From the NCBI GenBank assembly GCA_964502995.1, contig CAZCZB010000007.1, positions 1 to 64,000 of the forward strand: a DNA stretch of 64,000 nt. The letters run 5' to 3'. A model generated the notes under the pieces. It was not told the DNA's origin. It saw nothing but the letters and a program-made list of their open reading frames with translations, and searched no databases. The position numbers and the translations under genes were made by a program. This document shows, piece after piece, positions 40,221 to 49,567 of this stretch. Source of the DNA: Bin87 sp964502995 (lineage in GTDB: Bacteria; Chloroflexota; Dehalococcoidia; Lucifugimonadales; UBA3495). How positions within the stretch are numbered: position 1 is the stretch's first letter; the number at the start of each line of letters is the position of its first letter.

Positions 40221-41645
40221 TCAGCGTGTTTCGGTCACCTCCAGATGAGATTGCGTAGCGTCCAATAGTTGCATAACGGTTTTGACGGAGTCTGCTTCGC
40301 AGTAGATTCTCAGGAGTGGCTCGGTGCCGGAAAAACGAGCGGCGACCCAACCGCGCTCCAGGATCCATCGCTTGCCGTCTATTTCATCCACGTTTGTTAT
40401 CGGCATGCCGACGAGTTCATCCAGGCTCTTGTTGGCCAGGCGGTCCATGATCGCGGCGCGCTCGTTCGGGTCGAAGGCAACGTCTCGCCGCCGATAACGG
40501 TGTTCCCCCACGGTTTCGAACAGGTTGGTGACCATTCCGGACGCGGCCTGGCCGCTCTTCGCCATGTATTCCAGCAGGTACAGACCGCTCAGGATGCCGT
40601 CCCGCTCCGGGATGTGGCCGCGGAATGCGTAGCCGCCGCTTTCTTCGCCGCCCAGCAACGCGTCATCGGCGACGAACCTCGGGCCTATATTTTTGAATCC
40701 CACGGGCAATTCGACGATGGGCACGCCGTATTGGTCGGCCAGTTTGTTCAGCATCAGCGACGCGGTGACCCCCTTGACCAGCGGGCCACGATCACCTCGT
40801 TCCAGCAGGTAATGGGCCAACAGCGAGAACACTTCCAGCGTGCTGACGAAGCGGCCGTTCTCGTCCACCAGGCCGATGCGGTCCGCGTCGCCGTCCAACG
40901 CAAGGCCGACTGAGTAATCGTCGGCCGGGACACGCTGGCACAACTGCGCCAGGTTGTGTTCGATGGGCTCGGGTTGGGCCATGCCGGGGAAGGCAGGGTT
41001 GGGTTCGGCCCGCAGTTCCGTAACCGACGTGGCTCCTCCCTGCAGGAGGCGTGGAATGTAGCCCGCGCCGGCGCCGTGCATGGCGTCCACGACAACACGC
41101 ATACCGGCGCCTCGAATGACGTCCAGATCAACCAGGCGGCCGATTGACTCGTTGTAGGATTGGTTGGGATCAACCAATGTGATCAGCCCTGCCGCGATGC
41201 CGTCTGCAATCGGCAATGTTTTGGGCGTCCCTGCGGAATCGATGAACAGTTCCAGGGAGTCGGTCGCGCTCTGGCTCGCGCTGCCGCCCTCGGGCGATTT
41301 GAACTTGAACCCGCTCCAGGCCGCCGGATTGTGGCTGGAGGTGATGACAACGCCGCCGCCAGCGGACCGCTTCACAACCTCGTGACTGATCACCGGAGTG
41401 GGCGTGGGATACTGGCAGAGGCAGACACCAATGTCATTGCCCGCGATTACAGAGGCCACGGTCTCTGCAAACTCGCGTGAGGCGAAGCGGGTATCGTACC
41501 CGACTACAAGACCCCGGGAAGCCGTACCGTTTACTCTGAGGTAGTCGGCCAAACCCTGTGAACACCGGGCCACGTTGGCGAAGGTGAAATCGTCGGCGAT
41601 TATCCCACGCCATCCGTCCGTGCCAAATTTGATGGGATTGGACAT
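40221..41645 (-). CDS. Phosphoglucomutase/phosphomannomutase family protein
   Basis: A 474-residue alpha-D-phosphohexomutase. FGTDGWRGIIADDF opens domain 1, the phospho-Ser is in TSSHNPAAWSGFK, the Mg site is LALDGDADRIGLVD, the sugar loop is GGEESGGY, and the C-terminal phosphate site is RFSGTEPLLRIY. It interconverts hexose 1- and 6-phosphates; glucose versus mannose or glucosamine cannot be decided from sequence alone. It lies among RDD genes, with no linked sugar pathway. Confidence 0.93.
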   Translation of the reverse strand: MSNPIKFGTDGWRGIIADDFTFANVARCSQGLADYLRVNGTASRGLVVGYDTRFASREFAETVASVIAGNDIGVCLCQYPTPTPVISHEVVKRSAGGGVVITSSHNPAAWSGFKFKSPEGGSASQSATDSLELFIDSAGTPKTLPIADGIAAGLITLVDPNQSYNESIGRLVDLDVIRGAGMRVVVDAMHGAGAGYIPRLLQGGATSVTELRAEPNPAFPGMAQPEPIEHNLAQLCQRVPADDYSVGLALDGDADRIGLVDENGRFVSTLEVFSLLAHYLLERGDRGPLVKGVTASLMLNKLADQYGVPIVELPVGFKNIGPRFVADDALLGGEESGGYAFRGHIPERDGILSGLYLLEYMAKSGQAASGMVTNLFETVGEHRYRRRDVAFDPNERAAIMDRLANKSLDELVGMPITNVDEIDGKRWILERGWVAARFSGTEPLLRIYCEADSVKTVMQLLDATQSHLEVTETR

Positions 41646-41827
41646 GGCTCATTCTAGCATATGCCCGTCATGGCTCCGGAGAAGGCGCGCATTGTAGCGC
41701 CGCTGCACGCCAATTGTGAGGCAACCGGGAACTCGCGGTTGCGGTGTTCGCCCACAATTGATGCCCGAAGCCCCCGGGATGGATTTGGAAAAATCCCGGT
41801 CCGGTTTCGGCCCGATGTGCGCCGCCG

Positions 41828-42274
41828 CTAGCGCCGTCCGGTGATCACGGTGCCGGCCAGGATGTCGGGAATGGAACGGCGTTCGGCCCGGTCCCTGATG
41901 ATGAAAACTGCGTCGATGACCAATCCGATGATGGTCAGGTGCAGAACTATTTTGATCACGGCGCGGACTGTTTTCCGCACGGAGCCGGCGTTCCCGCCCC
42001 GGTGGCGCCGGACGTCGGTACGCGTCAGGATGCGGCCCGGCGGTCCAATCTTGAACAGAATCAGCATCCACACCGCATAGGTGACCAACACGGACACCGG
42101 GGCCTCGAACCCCAGCAGGTCGTAGGCGTTGAAACTCACCGATTCCGAACTGCTGAAACCGAAAAACCTGTCGAGTTGGTGTACAAAAACGAGCGCGACT
42201 GACGCGACCGCCACGAATGCCATGCGGTCGATCACCCAGGCGACGAAGCGTTGGGTCAGGGCTATCGGGTTCAT
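41828..42274 (-). CDS. RDD-family-like membrane protein
   Basis: A 148-residue protein starting at ATG 42274 (MNPIALTQRFVAWVIDRMAF), with the Arg...Asp pattern of RDD proteins in the first helix. Three hydrophobic segments are visible. The central signature is divergent (KIGPPGRILTRTDV) and the tail RAERRSIPDILAGTVI resembles the RDD C-terminus. It ends the SAM-cycle side of this region, 93 bases downstream of metK. Function unknown. The gap 41646-41827 shows only a short hairpin, CGGGAT (41775-41780) with ATCCCG (41793-41798). Confidence 0.65.
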   Translation of the reverse strand: MNPIALTQRFVAWVIDRMAFVAVASVALVFVHQLDRFFGFSSSESVSFNAYDLLGFEAPVSVLVTYAVWMLILFKIGPPGRILTRTDVRRHRGGNAGSVRKTVRAVIKIVLHLTIIGLVIDAVFIIRDRAERRSIPDILAGTVITGRR

Positions 42275-42367
42275 TGATTCTTTTCCCGGTGGAAGCCGGT
42301 GCAATATGGATGCGCCCCTCGCCAGGGGCGAAGGGCGCACATGAGGGAGAGCCGGATCGGTTAGGGT

Positions 42368-43612
42368 TTAGTTGTCCGCGGTTCCGGCCAACGCGCCGGC
42401 GGCCTGCTTGAGCAGGTCGGCCTTGTCGGTGCGCTCCCAGGGCAAATCGATATCGGTGCGGCCGAAGTGTCCGTAGGCGGCCGTATCGCGATAGATGGGC
42501 CGGCGAAGCTGCAGGTCTTCGATGATCGCGCCCGGGCGCAGGTCGAAGTGCTCGCTCACCAGCGATTCGATCGTGTCGTTTTCGATATGGTTGGTGTCAA
42601 AGGTCTCAACCGCAACCGAGATCGGGTCAGCGACGCCAATGGCGTAGGACACGATCACTTCGCAGCGGTCGGCCAGGCCGGCGGCCACGATGTTCTTGGC
42701 AACGTAGCGGGCGGCGTAGGCTCCGGAACGGTCAACCTTCGTCGGGTCCTTGCCGGAGAATGCGCCGCCACCGTGGCGGGCGATTCCGCCGTAGGTGTCA
42801 ACCAGGATCTTGCGGCCGGTCAGGCCGGTGTCTCCCTGGGGTCCGCCGACTACGAACCACCCGCTGGGGTTGACGTAGTACTTGGTGTCGGCGTCCAGCA
42901 GGTTCGCCGGCACGATGGGCTTGATTACATGCTCAATGACGTCGGCCCGAATCTTCGCGGTGAACGCTTCGCGGTCGTCGGTGTCGTCGTGCTGGCTGCT
43001 GATGACCACTGCGTCGACGCGATGAGGCTTGCCATACCGGTATTCGACGGTGACCTGCGATTTGCCATCGGGGCCGAGGTAGGGCAGCGTGCCGTCCTTG
43101 CGCACCGCGGCGAGACGCTCGACCAAACGGTGGGACAGGTCAACGGTCAGCGGCATGAGGCCATCGGTCTCGTTGCAGGCAAAGCCCACCATCATGCCCT
43201 GGTCTCCAGCGCCGGTGGCCCGGCGGGCGTCCGCAGCGGCGCCGTTGTTTCGGGCTTCGAGAGCCGTGCTGACGCCGGCGTTGATGTCGGGCGACTGCTG
43301 GCTGGCGTTGCGTATCACGCCGCAGGAGTTGCCATCGATGCCGTACTTGACGTCGGTATAACCGATCTCCAGCAGGGTCTTGCGGGTGATGGCGTCGAAG
43401 TCAAGGTCGGCCTTGGTGGTGATCTCGCCGGTGACCATGATGATGTTCTTGCCGGCGACGGTCTCGCAGGCGACACGGCTCATGGGGTCAACGGAGAAGG
43501 CGGCGTCCAGCACCGCGTCGGAAATCTGGTCGCAAACCTTGTCGGGGTGCCCTTCGGTAACTGACTCGGAGGTGAGCAGGTACTTTGGCGAAGTCATAAA
43601 TCGGATCGGCAT
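42368..43612 (-). CDS. metK: S-adenosylmethionine synthetase
   Basis: A 414-residue MetK. LLTSESVTEGHPDKVCDQIS binds ATP and Mg; the signatures GAGDQGMMVGFACNET and GGGAFSGKDPTKVDRSGAY are present. It makes SAM from methionine and ATP. I use ATG 43612, ten bases after AGGAGG; an internal ATG five codons later is possible. It is the last gene of the operon led by the SAM-I riboswitch, so the product feeds back on its own transcription. Confidence 0.97.
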   Translation of the reverse strand: MPIRFMTSPKYLLTSESVTEGHPDKVCDQISDAVLDAAFSVDPMSRVACETVAGKNIIMVTGEITTKADLDFDAITRKTLLEIGYTDVKYGIDGNSCGVIRNASQQSPDINAGVSTALEARNNGAAADARRATGAGDQGMMVGFACNETDGLMPLTVDLSHRLVERLAAVRKDGTLPYLGPDGKSQVTVEYRYGKPHRVDAVVISSQHDDTDDREAFTAKIRADVIEHVIKPIVPANLLDADTKYYVNPSGWFVVGGPQGDTGLTGRKILVDTYGGIARHGGGAFSGKDPTKVDRSGAYAARYVAKNIVAAGLADRCEVIVSYAIGVADPISVAVETFDTNHIENDTIESLVSEHFDLRPGAIIEDLQLRRPIYRDTAAYGHFGRTDIDLPWERTDKADLLKQAAGALAGTADN

Positions 43613-43651
43613 TGGTTGATTTCCTCCTGGATTGGAATTGATTGGTGCGGT

Positions 43652-43679
43652 GCAGGGGCGAATAGTCGTCCGCCCCTGC
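43652..43679. repeat. Hairpin repeat between ahcY and metK, GGGGCG type
   Basis: GCAGGGGCG (43652-43660) pairs perfectly with CGCCCCTGC (43671-43679) around a 10-base loop. The arms are the same as the outer part of the hairpin at 5961. It lies inside the SAM-cycle operon, so it would be transcribed. Confidence 0.65.
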
Positions 43680-43699
43680 TGACAGTTAGAGCGCAAGGA

Positions 43700-44971
43700 C
43701 TAGGTGCCTTCTTCCCAACTTTCGTTGTAGGCGGTCTGCTCGGCGGTCAGAGTGTCGATGCTGATTCCCATGGTTTCCAGCTTGAGACGACCGACCTCTG
43801 CGTCGATTTCGTGCGGAACCACGTGAACGCCGTTGGAGAGGTCCTTGTAACGCTGCACCAGGTATTCGGCGCTGAGGGCCTGGTTGGCGAAGCTCATGTC
43901 CATCACGGCTGACGGGTGGCCCTCTGCGGCGGCCAGGTTGATCAGGCGTCCCTCGCCCAGCAGGTAGAGCCGTCGGCCGTCGGCCATCTGGTACTCCTCG
44001 ACGAAGGGCCGGACTTCCCGGTGGCTGACCGACATGGCTTCCAGCGCGGGTATGTCGATCTCGACGTTGAAGTGGCCGCTGTTGGAGATGATCGCGCCGT
44101 CGGGCATGACTTCCAGGTGCTGCTGGCCGATGACGTGCCAGCCCCCGGACACGGTGATGAACACCTCGCCCTGCCTGGCGGCTTCCATGCCGGTCATTAC
44201 CTGGAACCCGTCCATCACGGCTTCCAGCGCACGCACGGGGTTGACCTCGGTGACGATGACGTGAGCGCCCATGCCCCGGGCCCGGGACGCGACGCCGCGG
44301 CCACACCAGCCGTAGCCTCCGACGACGACGCGGCGGCCGGCCCACAGGATGTTGGTGGCGCGGGTGATGCCGTCCAGCGTGCTCTGGCCGGTGCCGTAAC
44401 GGTTGTCGAAGAAGTGCTTGGTCTCGGCCTCGTTCACGGCGATGATCGGGTACTTGAGCTGACCATCGGCGGCCATGGCGGTGAGGCGCACGACGCCGGT
44501 GGTGGTCTCTTCGGTTCCGGCGATGACGTTGGAGAGCAGGTCGCTGCGCTCCTTGTGCAGGATGCCGACCAGGTCCGCGCCGTCGTCCATGGTGACGTTG
44601 GGCGCGTGGTCCAGAACCGCGTTGATGTGCTGGTAATACGTCTCGTTGTCCTCGCCCTTGATGGCATAGGTCGGGATGCCGTATTCCTGCACCAGCGCGG
44701 CAGCCGTCTCGTCCTGGGTGCTGAGCGGGTTGCTGGCGCACACGACCAGGTCGGCGCCGCCGGCCTTGAGGGCGATGGCCAGGTTGGCGGTTTCGGTGGT
44801 CACGTGCAGACACGCGGCCATCTTGATGCCGGCCAACGGCTGTTCCTTCTGGAACCGCTCGGTGATCATGTTGACGACGGGCATTTCCCGCCCGGCCCAG
44901 CGGATGCGATCAACGCCGGCCGCGGCAAGGGAAAGATCTTTAACGTCGCCTTTGGTTTTTTGTACAGTCAA
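43700..44971 (-). CDS. ahcY: Adenosylhomocysteinase
   Basis: A 423-residue SAH hydrolase. NPLSTQDETAAAL, the NAD loop VGGYGWCGRGVASRARGMGA, and HFFDNRYGTGQSTLDGI with the substrate Lys/Asp region are typical. It splits S-adenosylhomocysteine to homocysteine and adenosine, removing the product inhibitor of methyltransferases. The start is TTG 44971, nine bases after GAGAGG. The C-terminus lacks the canonical KPxxYRY end, as in the shorter non-plant type. Confidence 0.96.
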   Translation of the reverse strand: MTVQKTKGDVKDLSLAAAGVDRIRWAGREMPVVNMITERFQKEQPLAGIKMAACLHVTTETANLAIALKAGGADLVVCASNPLSTQDETAAALVQEYGIPTYAIKGEDNETYYQHINAVLDHAPNVTMDDGADLVGILHKERSDLLSNVIAGTEETTTGVVRLTAMAADGQLKYPIIAVNEAETKHFFDNRYGTGQSTLDGITRATNILWAGRRVVVGGYGWCGRGVASRARGMGAHVIVTEVNPVRALEAVMDGFQVMTGMEAARQGEVFITVSGGWHVIGQQHLEVMPDGAIISNSGHFNVEIDIPALEAMSVSHREVRPFVEEYQMADGRRLYLLGEGRLINLAAAEGHPSAVMDMSFANQALSAEYLVQRYKDLSNGVHVVPHEIDAEVGRLKLETMGISIDTLTAEQTAYNESWEEGT

Positions 44972-44999
44972 ATCGTTGTACCTCTCAGTTTTGAATTCG

Positions 45000-45113
45000 T
45001 TAGTGAGCCACCCGTGAGAAAGCGAGGATTTCCAACACTCTTTCGATGTAGGCGCCCCGGTTTTCTGTGTCCGTGAAGATGGCTGAGTTGAAATCGTACG
45101 GATACTCGGTCAG
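45000..45113 (-). other. Open, protein-like tail directly after the rhodanese stop codon
   Basis: After the rhodanese TAA (45114-45116) the same frame stays open for 37 codons to a second TAA. It encodes a peptide that looks coding in composition, with an amphipathic end (YIERVLEILAFSRVAH). There is no ATG, and the first codon is CTG. It may be a leader or translated spacer before ahcY, a remnant, or chance. Confidence 0.3.
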
Positions 45114-45473
45114 TTACGGGTCGTCCCCGTACGATGTGGGATTGCCGGCGGCAATCCAGGACGGCGTGCCGTCGTCCACGTTGAAAAGCAATTCGGAGTC
45201 GATCCCCAGGGCGGCGGCGTACTCGCAGGCAACACCGCTCCGGACGCCGGCGGCGCAGATGAAGAGCAGCTTTTTGCCGTCGGGCAGTTCGTCGGCCCGG
45301 TCCATGAACTCGTCGACGTTGATGTGGATGGCGCCGGTTGCGTGACCGGTAACCCACTCGTCGTCGCGGCGCACGTCAACTACAACGGTGCCTTCAGGGT
45401 CCGCGTTCAGGATTTCCAGCGCTTCGGGAGAATCGACGCGGTAGTAGGGTTCCCCCGGATTCTGTCGTGGCAT
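45114..45473 (-). CDS. Single-domain rhodanese (sulfurtransferase)
   Basis: A 119-residue rhodanese. VVVDVRRDDEWVTGHATGAI is the CH2A-like region; the active Cys73 lies in the loop CAAGVRS. It can carry persulfide sulfur. AGGAGG lies before the ATG. It sits in the SAM-cycle operon between mtnP and ahcY, so a role in sulfur handling from homocysteine or methylthio compounds is plausible but inferred. Confidence 0.9.
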   Translation of the reverse strand: MPRQNPGEPYYRVDSPEALEILNADPEGTVVVDVRRDDEWVTGHATGAIHINVDEFMDRADELPDGKKLLFICAAGVRSGVACEYAAALGIDSELLFNVDDGTPSWIAAGNPTSYGDDP

Positions 45474-45500
45474 TCAGTAACCTCCTTACTGTCAATCGCT

Positions 45501-45520
45501 ATTCCTGCAAAAGCAGGAAT
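45501..45520. repeat. Hairpin repeat abutting the mtnP stop
   Basis: ATTCCTGC (45501-45508) pairs perfectly with GCAGGAAT (45513-45520) around AAAA (TTTT on the minus strand). It begins right after the mtnP stop codon. Palindromes of this type are frequent dispersed elements; no T-run follows the second arm. Confidence 0.65.
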
Positions 45521-46411
45521 CTAGGAGCCGGACGGTGGTTCAAGGTGTGCCCCGGCGATCGGCCGGAGCCGGCGGCGCACTTCGTTGGGTATCGTGCTTC
45601 GGTCAGTGATTATCGCGTTGGTGAGGGCAGTCTGGCACTCGCAGGGGCCAAGTGCCGCCAACTCCGGCATGATGTGTCGCAGGATGATGCGGCTATTCGC
45701 CACGTTTGCGATGAGATTCTCCACGACCATGTCAACGGTCACGGCGTCGTGGTCGGGGTGCCAGCAATCGTAGTCGGTGACCCACGCCATGGTGGCGTAA
45801 CAGATCTCCGCCTCGCGGGCCAGCTTGGCCTCCGGCAGCGCGGTCATGCCGATCAGGTCGCCGCCCCAGGCGCGGTACATTTCGGATTCGGCCTTGGTGG
45901 AAAATGCCGGCCCTTCCATCACCACCAGGGTCGCGCCCTCATGGGTCGGGATGCCCTGGCCCTTCGAGCCTTCGACCAGCACCTTGCTCATGGCCGGACA
46001 AAACGGCTCGGCAAATGAGATGTGGGCCACAACGCCGTCCTCGAAGAACGTGCTTTGGCGTATCGAGCGGGTCCGGTCGATTAGTTGGTCGGGCACCACC
46101 ATGTGCTGTGGTTCCAACCCGGCCTGCAGGCTGCCCACGGCGCTCACGGACACGATTTGCTTGACTCCCAGCGTTTTCAGCGCGTAGATGTTTGCCCTGA
46201 AGGGCAGTTCAGTTGGGCTGACCCGGTGGCCGCGACCATGACGGGGCAGGAACGCCACCGGCACGTCGAGCAATTCGCCCATCGTGATGATGTCGCTGGG
46301 TTTGCCGTAGGGCGTATCGACGTCCACCGCGGCGGTCTCGGCGAACCCCTGGATATCGTAGAGTCCGCTGCCGCCGATGATGGCAATTTCCGCTGTAGGG
46401 TTGTTGGGCAT
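45521..46411 (-). CDS. mtnP: S-methyl-5'-thioadenosine phosphorylase
   Basis: A 296-residue PNP-family enzyme. IGGSGLYDIQGF, FLPRHGRGHRVSPTELPFRA, MEGPAFSTKAES and GMTALPEAKLAREAEICYA (with Met rather than His/Asn at key sites of MTA phosphorylases), then VTDYDCWHPDHDAV, identify it. It splits MTA to adenine and methylthioribose 1-phosphate, the substrate of mtnA two genes upstream. Confidence 0.95.
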   Translation of the reverse strand: MPNNPTAEIAIIGGSGLYDIQGFAETAAVDVDTPYGKPSDIITMGELLDVPVAFLPRHGRGHRVSPTELPFRANIYALKTLGVKQIVSVSAVGSLQAGLEPQHMVVPDQLIDRTRSIRQSTFFEDGVVAHISFAEPFCPAMSKVLVEGSKGQGIPTHEGATLVVMEGPAFSTKAESEMYRAWGGDLIGMTALPEAKLAREAEICYATMAWVTDYDCWHPDHDAVTVDMVVENLIANVANSRIILRHIMPELAALGPCECQTALTNAIITDRSTIPNEVRRRLRPIAGAHLEPPSGS

Positions 46412-46456
46412 TGAAGTGTGAATCCTGTGTTTGGCTGCTGCAATCGCTGAGGCGCC

Positions 46457-46478
46457 GGGGCGAATGATGAATCGCCCC
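46457..46478. repeat. Short hairpin repeat, GGGGCGA type
   Basis: GGGGCGA (46457-46463) pairs with TCGCCCC (46472-46478) around an 8-base loop. It touches the stop codon of the arylsulfotransferase-like gene. It is a third relative of the 5961 element. Confidence 0.5.
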
Positions 46479-47581
46479 TACGAGCGCTGCTGCAACTGAG
46501 GAACCTGCTCGGGCAGGTAGTGGGTGGAACGGAATACGCTGTTCACCTCGTACCCCTGCTCGTTGGGCGCAAAGTGTGGGTTGATGTATTCCCACACCAC
46601 GTCGCCCTCGGGTGTAACCTGGAAGATGCGTCCGAAGTGCCCCTCGGTAATCAGGGTGTTGCCGTTCGGTAACCGCCGCGCTCCGGAGATGTACGCGCTG
46701 AAAAAGTTGAATGGCGGGTTGTCCCGGTATTCCCACACAATCTCGTTTGTGGACGGGTCAACCTCTATCACCCGGGAAGCCGGCAACGGATTGTGGCGGC
46801 TGTGGGATCCGTTGTCGTAGATCAGCACGTTGCCGTTGTCCAGGAGGGACGGATCGTGTTGCTGGGCCAGAACGTCGTCGCCGATCTGCCAGGTGATCTC
46901 CCCGCTGGCCTTATCGATGATGCCCACGGTGGAGATGTTGCGGAAGCTGAACATCACCCGGTCATCAGGCAGCGGGACTACGGTATTGCCGTGGCTCCAC
47001 TCGTCGCGCAGGTCGTTGAACGTGATGATGTGGCGTTCCGGGTCCAGATGCTCCGCCGCGTGCCATTCCCAGATGCGGTTGCCGGCGGCGTCCACTTCGA
47101 CCAGAACGTCGGCGTACATGCCGCCTTCGTCAGTGCCTGGCTGCCCCCCGGAGATTCGGGCAGCGCGGGCGTCGTCCATGCGCTCAACGGTCATATACAG
47201 GCAGCCCCCGGACTCGGTGCGGCGGGCATCGTGGTGGTGGTGGGAATCCCGGTGTTCCCACACGATGTTGCCGTCCCAATCGACCTCAAGCATCGCCCCA
47301 CCCTTGAACCGCTTCATCGCCTCGAAAATGTCCCAGCCGCCATCGTCGCGGACCTTGCCGCCGTAGAACAGGTTGCCGTTGGGCAGCAAGTATCCGTAAA
47401 GACCCGGCGGATGGGGCATCTGCCATTGGTGGGCCACCTCGCCGTTGATGTCCAGAAGGTACACCTGCCCACTGCCGGAAAGCGGGGCGTACAGAGTGTA
47501 ACCAGGGCAGGCTCGCGACGGGTCGCAGGCGGTCAGACCGGTGCTGGCGATACGGCGGCGCGTCTGTGTGTCAATTTGCAT
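46478..47581 (-). CDS. Arylsulfotransferase (ASST)-like beta-propeller protein
   Basis: A 367-residue protein with repeated propeller blades of the form GNIVWEHRD, GNRIWEWHA, GEITWQIGDD, NEIVWEYRD and GDVVWEYIN. The segments HHHHDARR, HGNTVVPLPDD and QHDPSLLDNGNVLIYDNG resemble the ASST family, which binds aryl-sulfate substrates through His and Arg. It has no signal peptide, unlike periplasmic ASST. It lies between mtnA and mtnP in the SAM-cycle operon, an unexpected place. A TTG at 47635 overlapping mtnA would add 18 residues. Enzymatic activity is unproven. Confidence 0.8.
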   Translation of the reverse strand: MQIDTQTRRRIASTGLTACDPSRACPGYTLYAPLSGSGQVYLLDINGEVAHQWQMPHPPGLYGYLLPNGNLFYGGKVRDDGGWDIFEAMKRFKGGAMLEVDWDGNIVWEHRDSHHHHDARRTESGGCLYMTVERMDDARAARISGGQPGTDEGGMYADVLVEVDAAGNRIWEWHAAEHLDPERHIITFNDLRDEWSHGNTVVPLPDDRVMFSFRNISTVGIIDKASGEITWQIGDDVLAQQHDPSLLDNGNVLIYDNGSHSRHNPLPASRVIEVDPSTNEIVWEYRDNPPFNFFSAYISGARRLPNGNTLITEGHFGRIFQVTPEGDVVWEYINPHFAPNEQGYEVNSVFRSTHYLPEQVPQLQQRS

Positions 47582-47621
47582 GAGTGATCGACTCGAAAAG
47601 GGTTGTTGATTCCTTGAACTG

Positions 47622-48665
<1,044 letters not shown>

Positions 48666-48755
48666 GGCGCCAGTTACCCGGTGTGGCAATGGATACGCAG
48701 CAAGGTCGGGTGGTTCTGTTCAAACGGAGTCGCGCGAATCGCGGTATGAGAGGGC

Positions 48756-48787
48756 AAAAATAGAGGCTCACCCACGCGGGAGAGCCC
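48756..48787 (-). terminator. Riboswitch expression-platform terminator
   Basis: On the minus strand GGGCTC...GAGCC plus inner CCC...GGG form a stem around GCGT, followed by TCTATTTTT. The upstream GGGAG of the aptamer P1 3' side can pair instead with CTCCC of this hairpin, a classic antiterminator. SAM binding should favour termination. Confidence 0.88.
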
Positions 48788-48801
48788 ATTTTTACAGTGC
48801 T

Positions 48802-48947
48802 CCCTCATCTTTCGTCGCGTCGGCGGCTGCATCGAATCATGCAGCACAGCGCCGGTAGACGCCGGATTTAGCACCTGATCCCACGGGGTGGGTGAGATTG
48901 GTTGCCAGGCTTCACAGGGCCGTTCCCTCCGCCTGTCTGGATAAGGG
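48802..48947 (-). promoter_or_regulatory. SAM-I (S-box) riboswitch aptamer
   Basis: On the minus strand P1 is CCCTTATC (48940-48947) paired with GATGAGGG (48802-48809), 8 bp with one G-T. Between them are the conserved blocks GGCGGAGGGAACGGCCC, TGAAGCCTGGCAACC, and AGGTGCTAAATCC in S-box order, plus a variable P3/P4 arm. It controls mtnA - ASST-like - mtnP - rhodanese - ahcY - metK. The known logic of the class is transcription off when SAM is high. Confidence 0.95.
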
Positions 48948-48981
48948 TTCCAGTAGCGTATCCTGTTGTTAATCGTTATCG

Positions 48982-49010
48982 ATTCTACTTGCAATGCCTG
49001 ATTTTGTCAA
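48982..49010 (-). promoter_or_regulatory. Promoter of the SAM-cycle operon
   Basis: On the minus strand TTGACA (49005-49010) and TAGAAT (48982-48987) are 17 bases apart, placing the start about 25 bases before the riboswitch aptamer. A small inverted repeat AATCG-TTAT-CGATT (48971-48984) overlaps the -10 edge. Confidence 0.8.
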
Positions 49011-49060
49011 GTTGGCGACGATTATCAGGCAATGGACATAACGCATTTCACGCTTCCCGG

Positions 49061-49567
49061 CTACAAATCAAACGCATACAGATAGAGCGTGAGGCTGGTA
49101 TGCGGGAAGGCATGATCTTCGATCTCATGGTAACCCCGGCCGCGCAGGAAGGCGATTGCCCCGGGCATGTTGTTGTACGTCCATGCGATGGTGCGAGAGT
49201 AGCGCTCGTCGCGGCAGAACGATTCCGCGTGATCCAGGAGTTGTGACGCGATACCCGAGCGTCTGGCTTCCCGATGGACGGCCAGCCGGCGAATCTCCGC
49301 CTCCGCGTGGCTGCGCTGGTAGGCGCCGATACATCCGACGGTCTCGCCTTCCTGGTCCGCGACCCAGAAGTTGCTGCGGGGATGTTCCAGATAGCTGCGC
49401 TGTATGTCGGACAGGTCTCTGGTTAGCGCGGCGTTCACGTAGTCCGCAAAGTCCCGCCTCGCCTCGTCGTCGTGCAGGTAGCTCTGCAGGAAGTCGTCCT
49501 GGGCGTGGGAAAAGAGTTCCCGCACCGCTTCGTAGTCCCTGGAACGGTATTGTCGGATTGTGATCAT
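49061..49567 (-). CDS. GNAT-family N-acetyltransferase
   Basis: A 168-residue GNAT protein. EIRRLAVHREARRSGIASQLL is the acetyl-CoA binding motif A, and AIAFLRGRGYHEIEDHAF is the C-terminal motif B. VGCIGAYQRSHAEA forms the central strands. The acceptor is unknown. The ATG overlaps the ychF stop as TGATG, so it is translated with ychF. Confidence 0.88.
   Translation of the reverse strand: MITIRQYRSRDYEAVRELFSHAQDDFLQSYLHDDEARRDFADYVNAALTRDLSDIQRSYLEHPRSNFWVADQEGETVGCIGAYQRSHAEAEIRRLAVHREARRSGIASQLLDHAESFCRDERYSRTIAWTYNNMPGAIAFLRGRGYHEIEDHAFPHTSLTLYLYAFDL

Noticed and set aside
44972..45113. SAH riboswitch upstream of ahcY
   Set aside because: I looked for the conserved SAH-riboswitch blocks on the minus strand and did not find them; the operon is already controlled by the SAM-I element.
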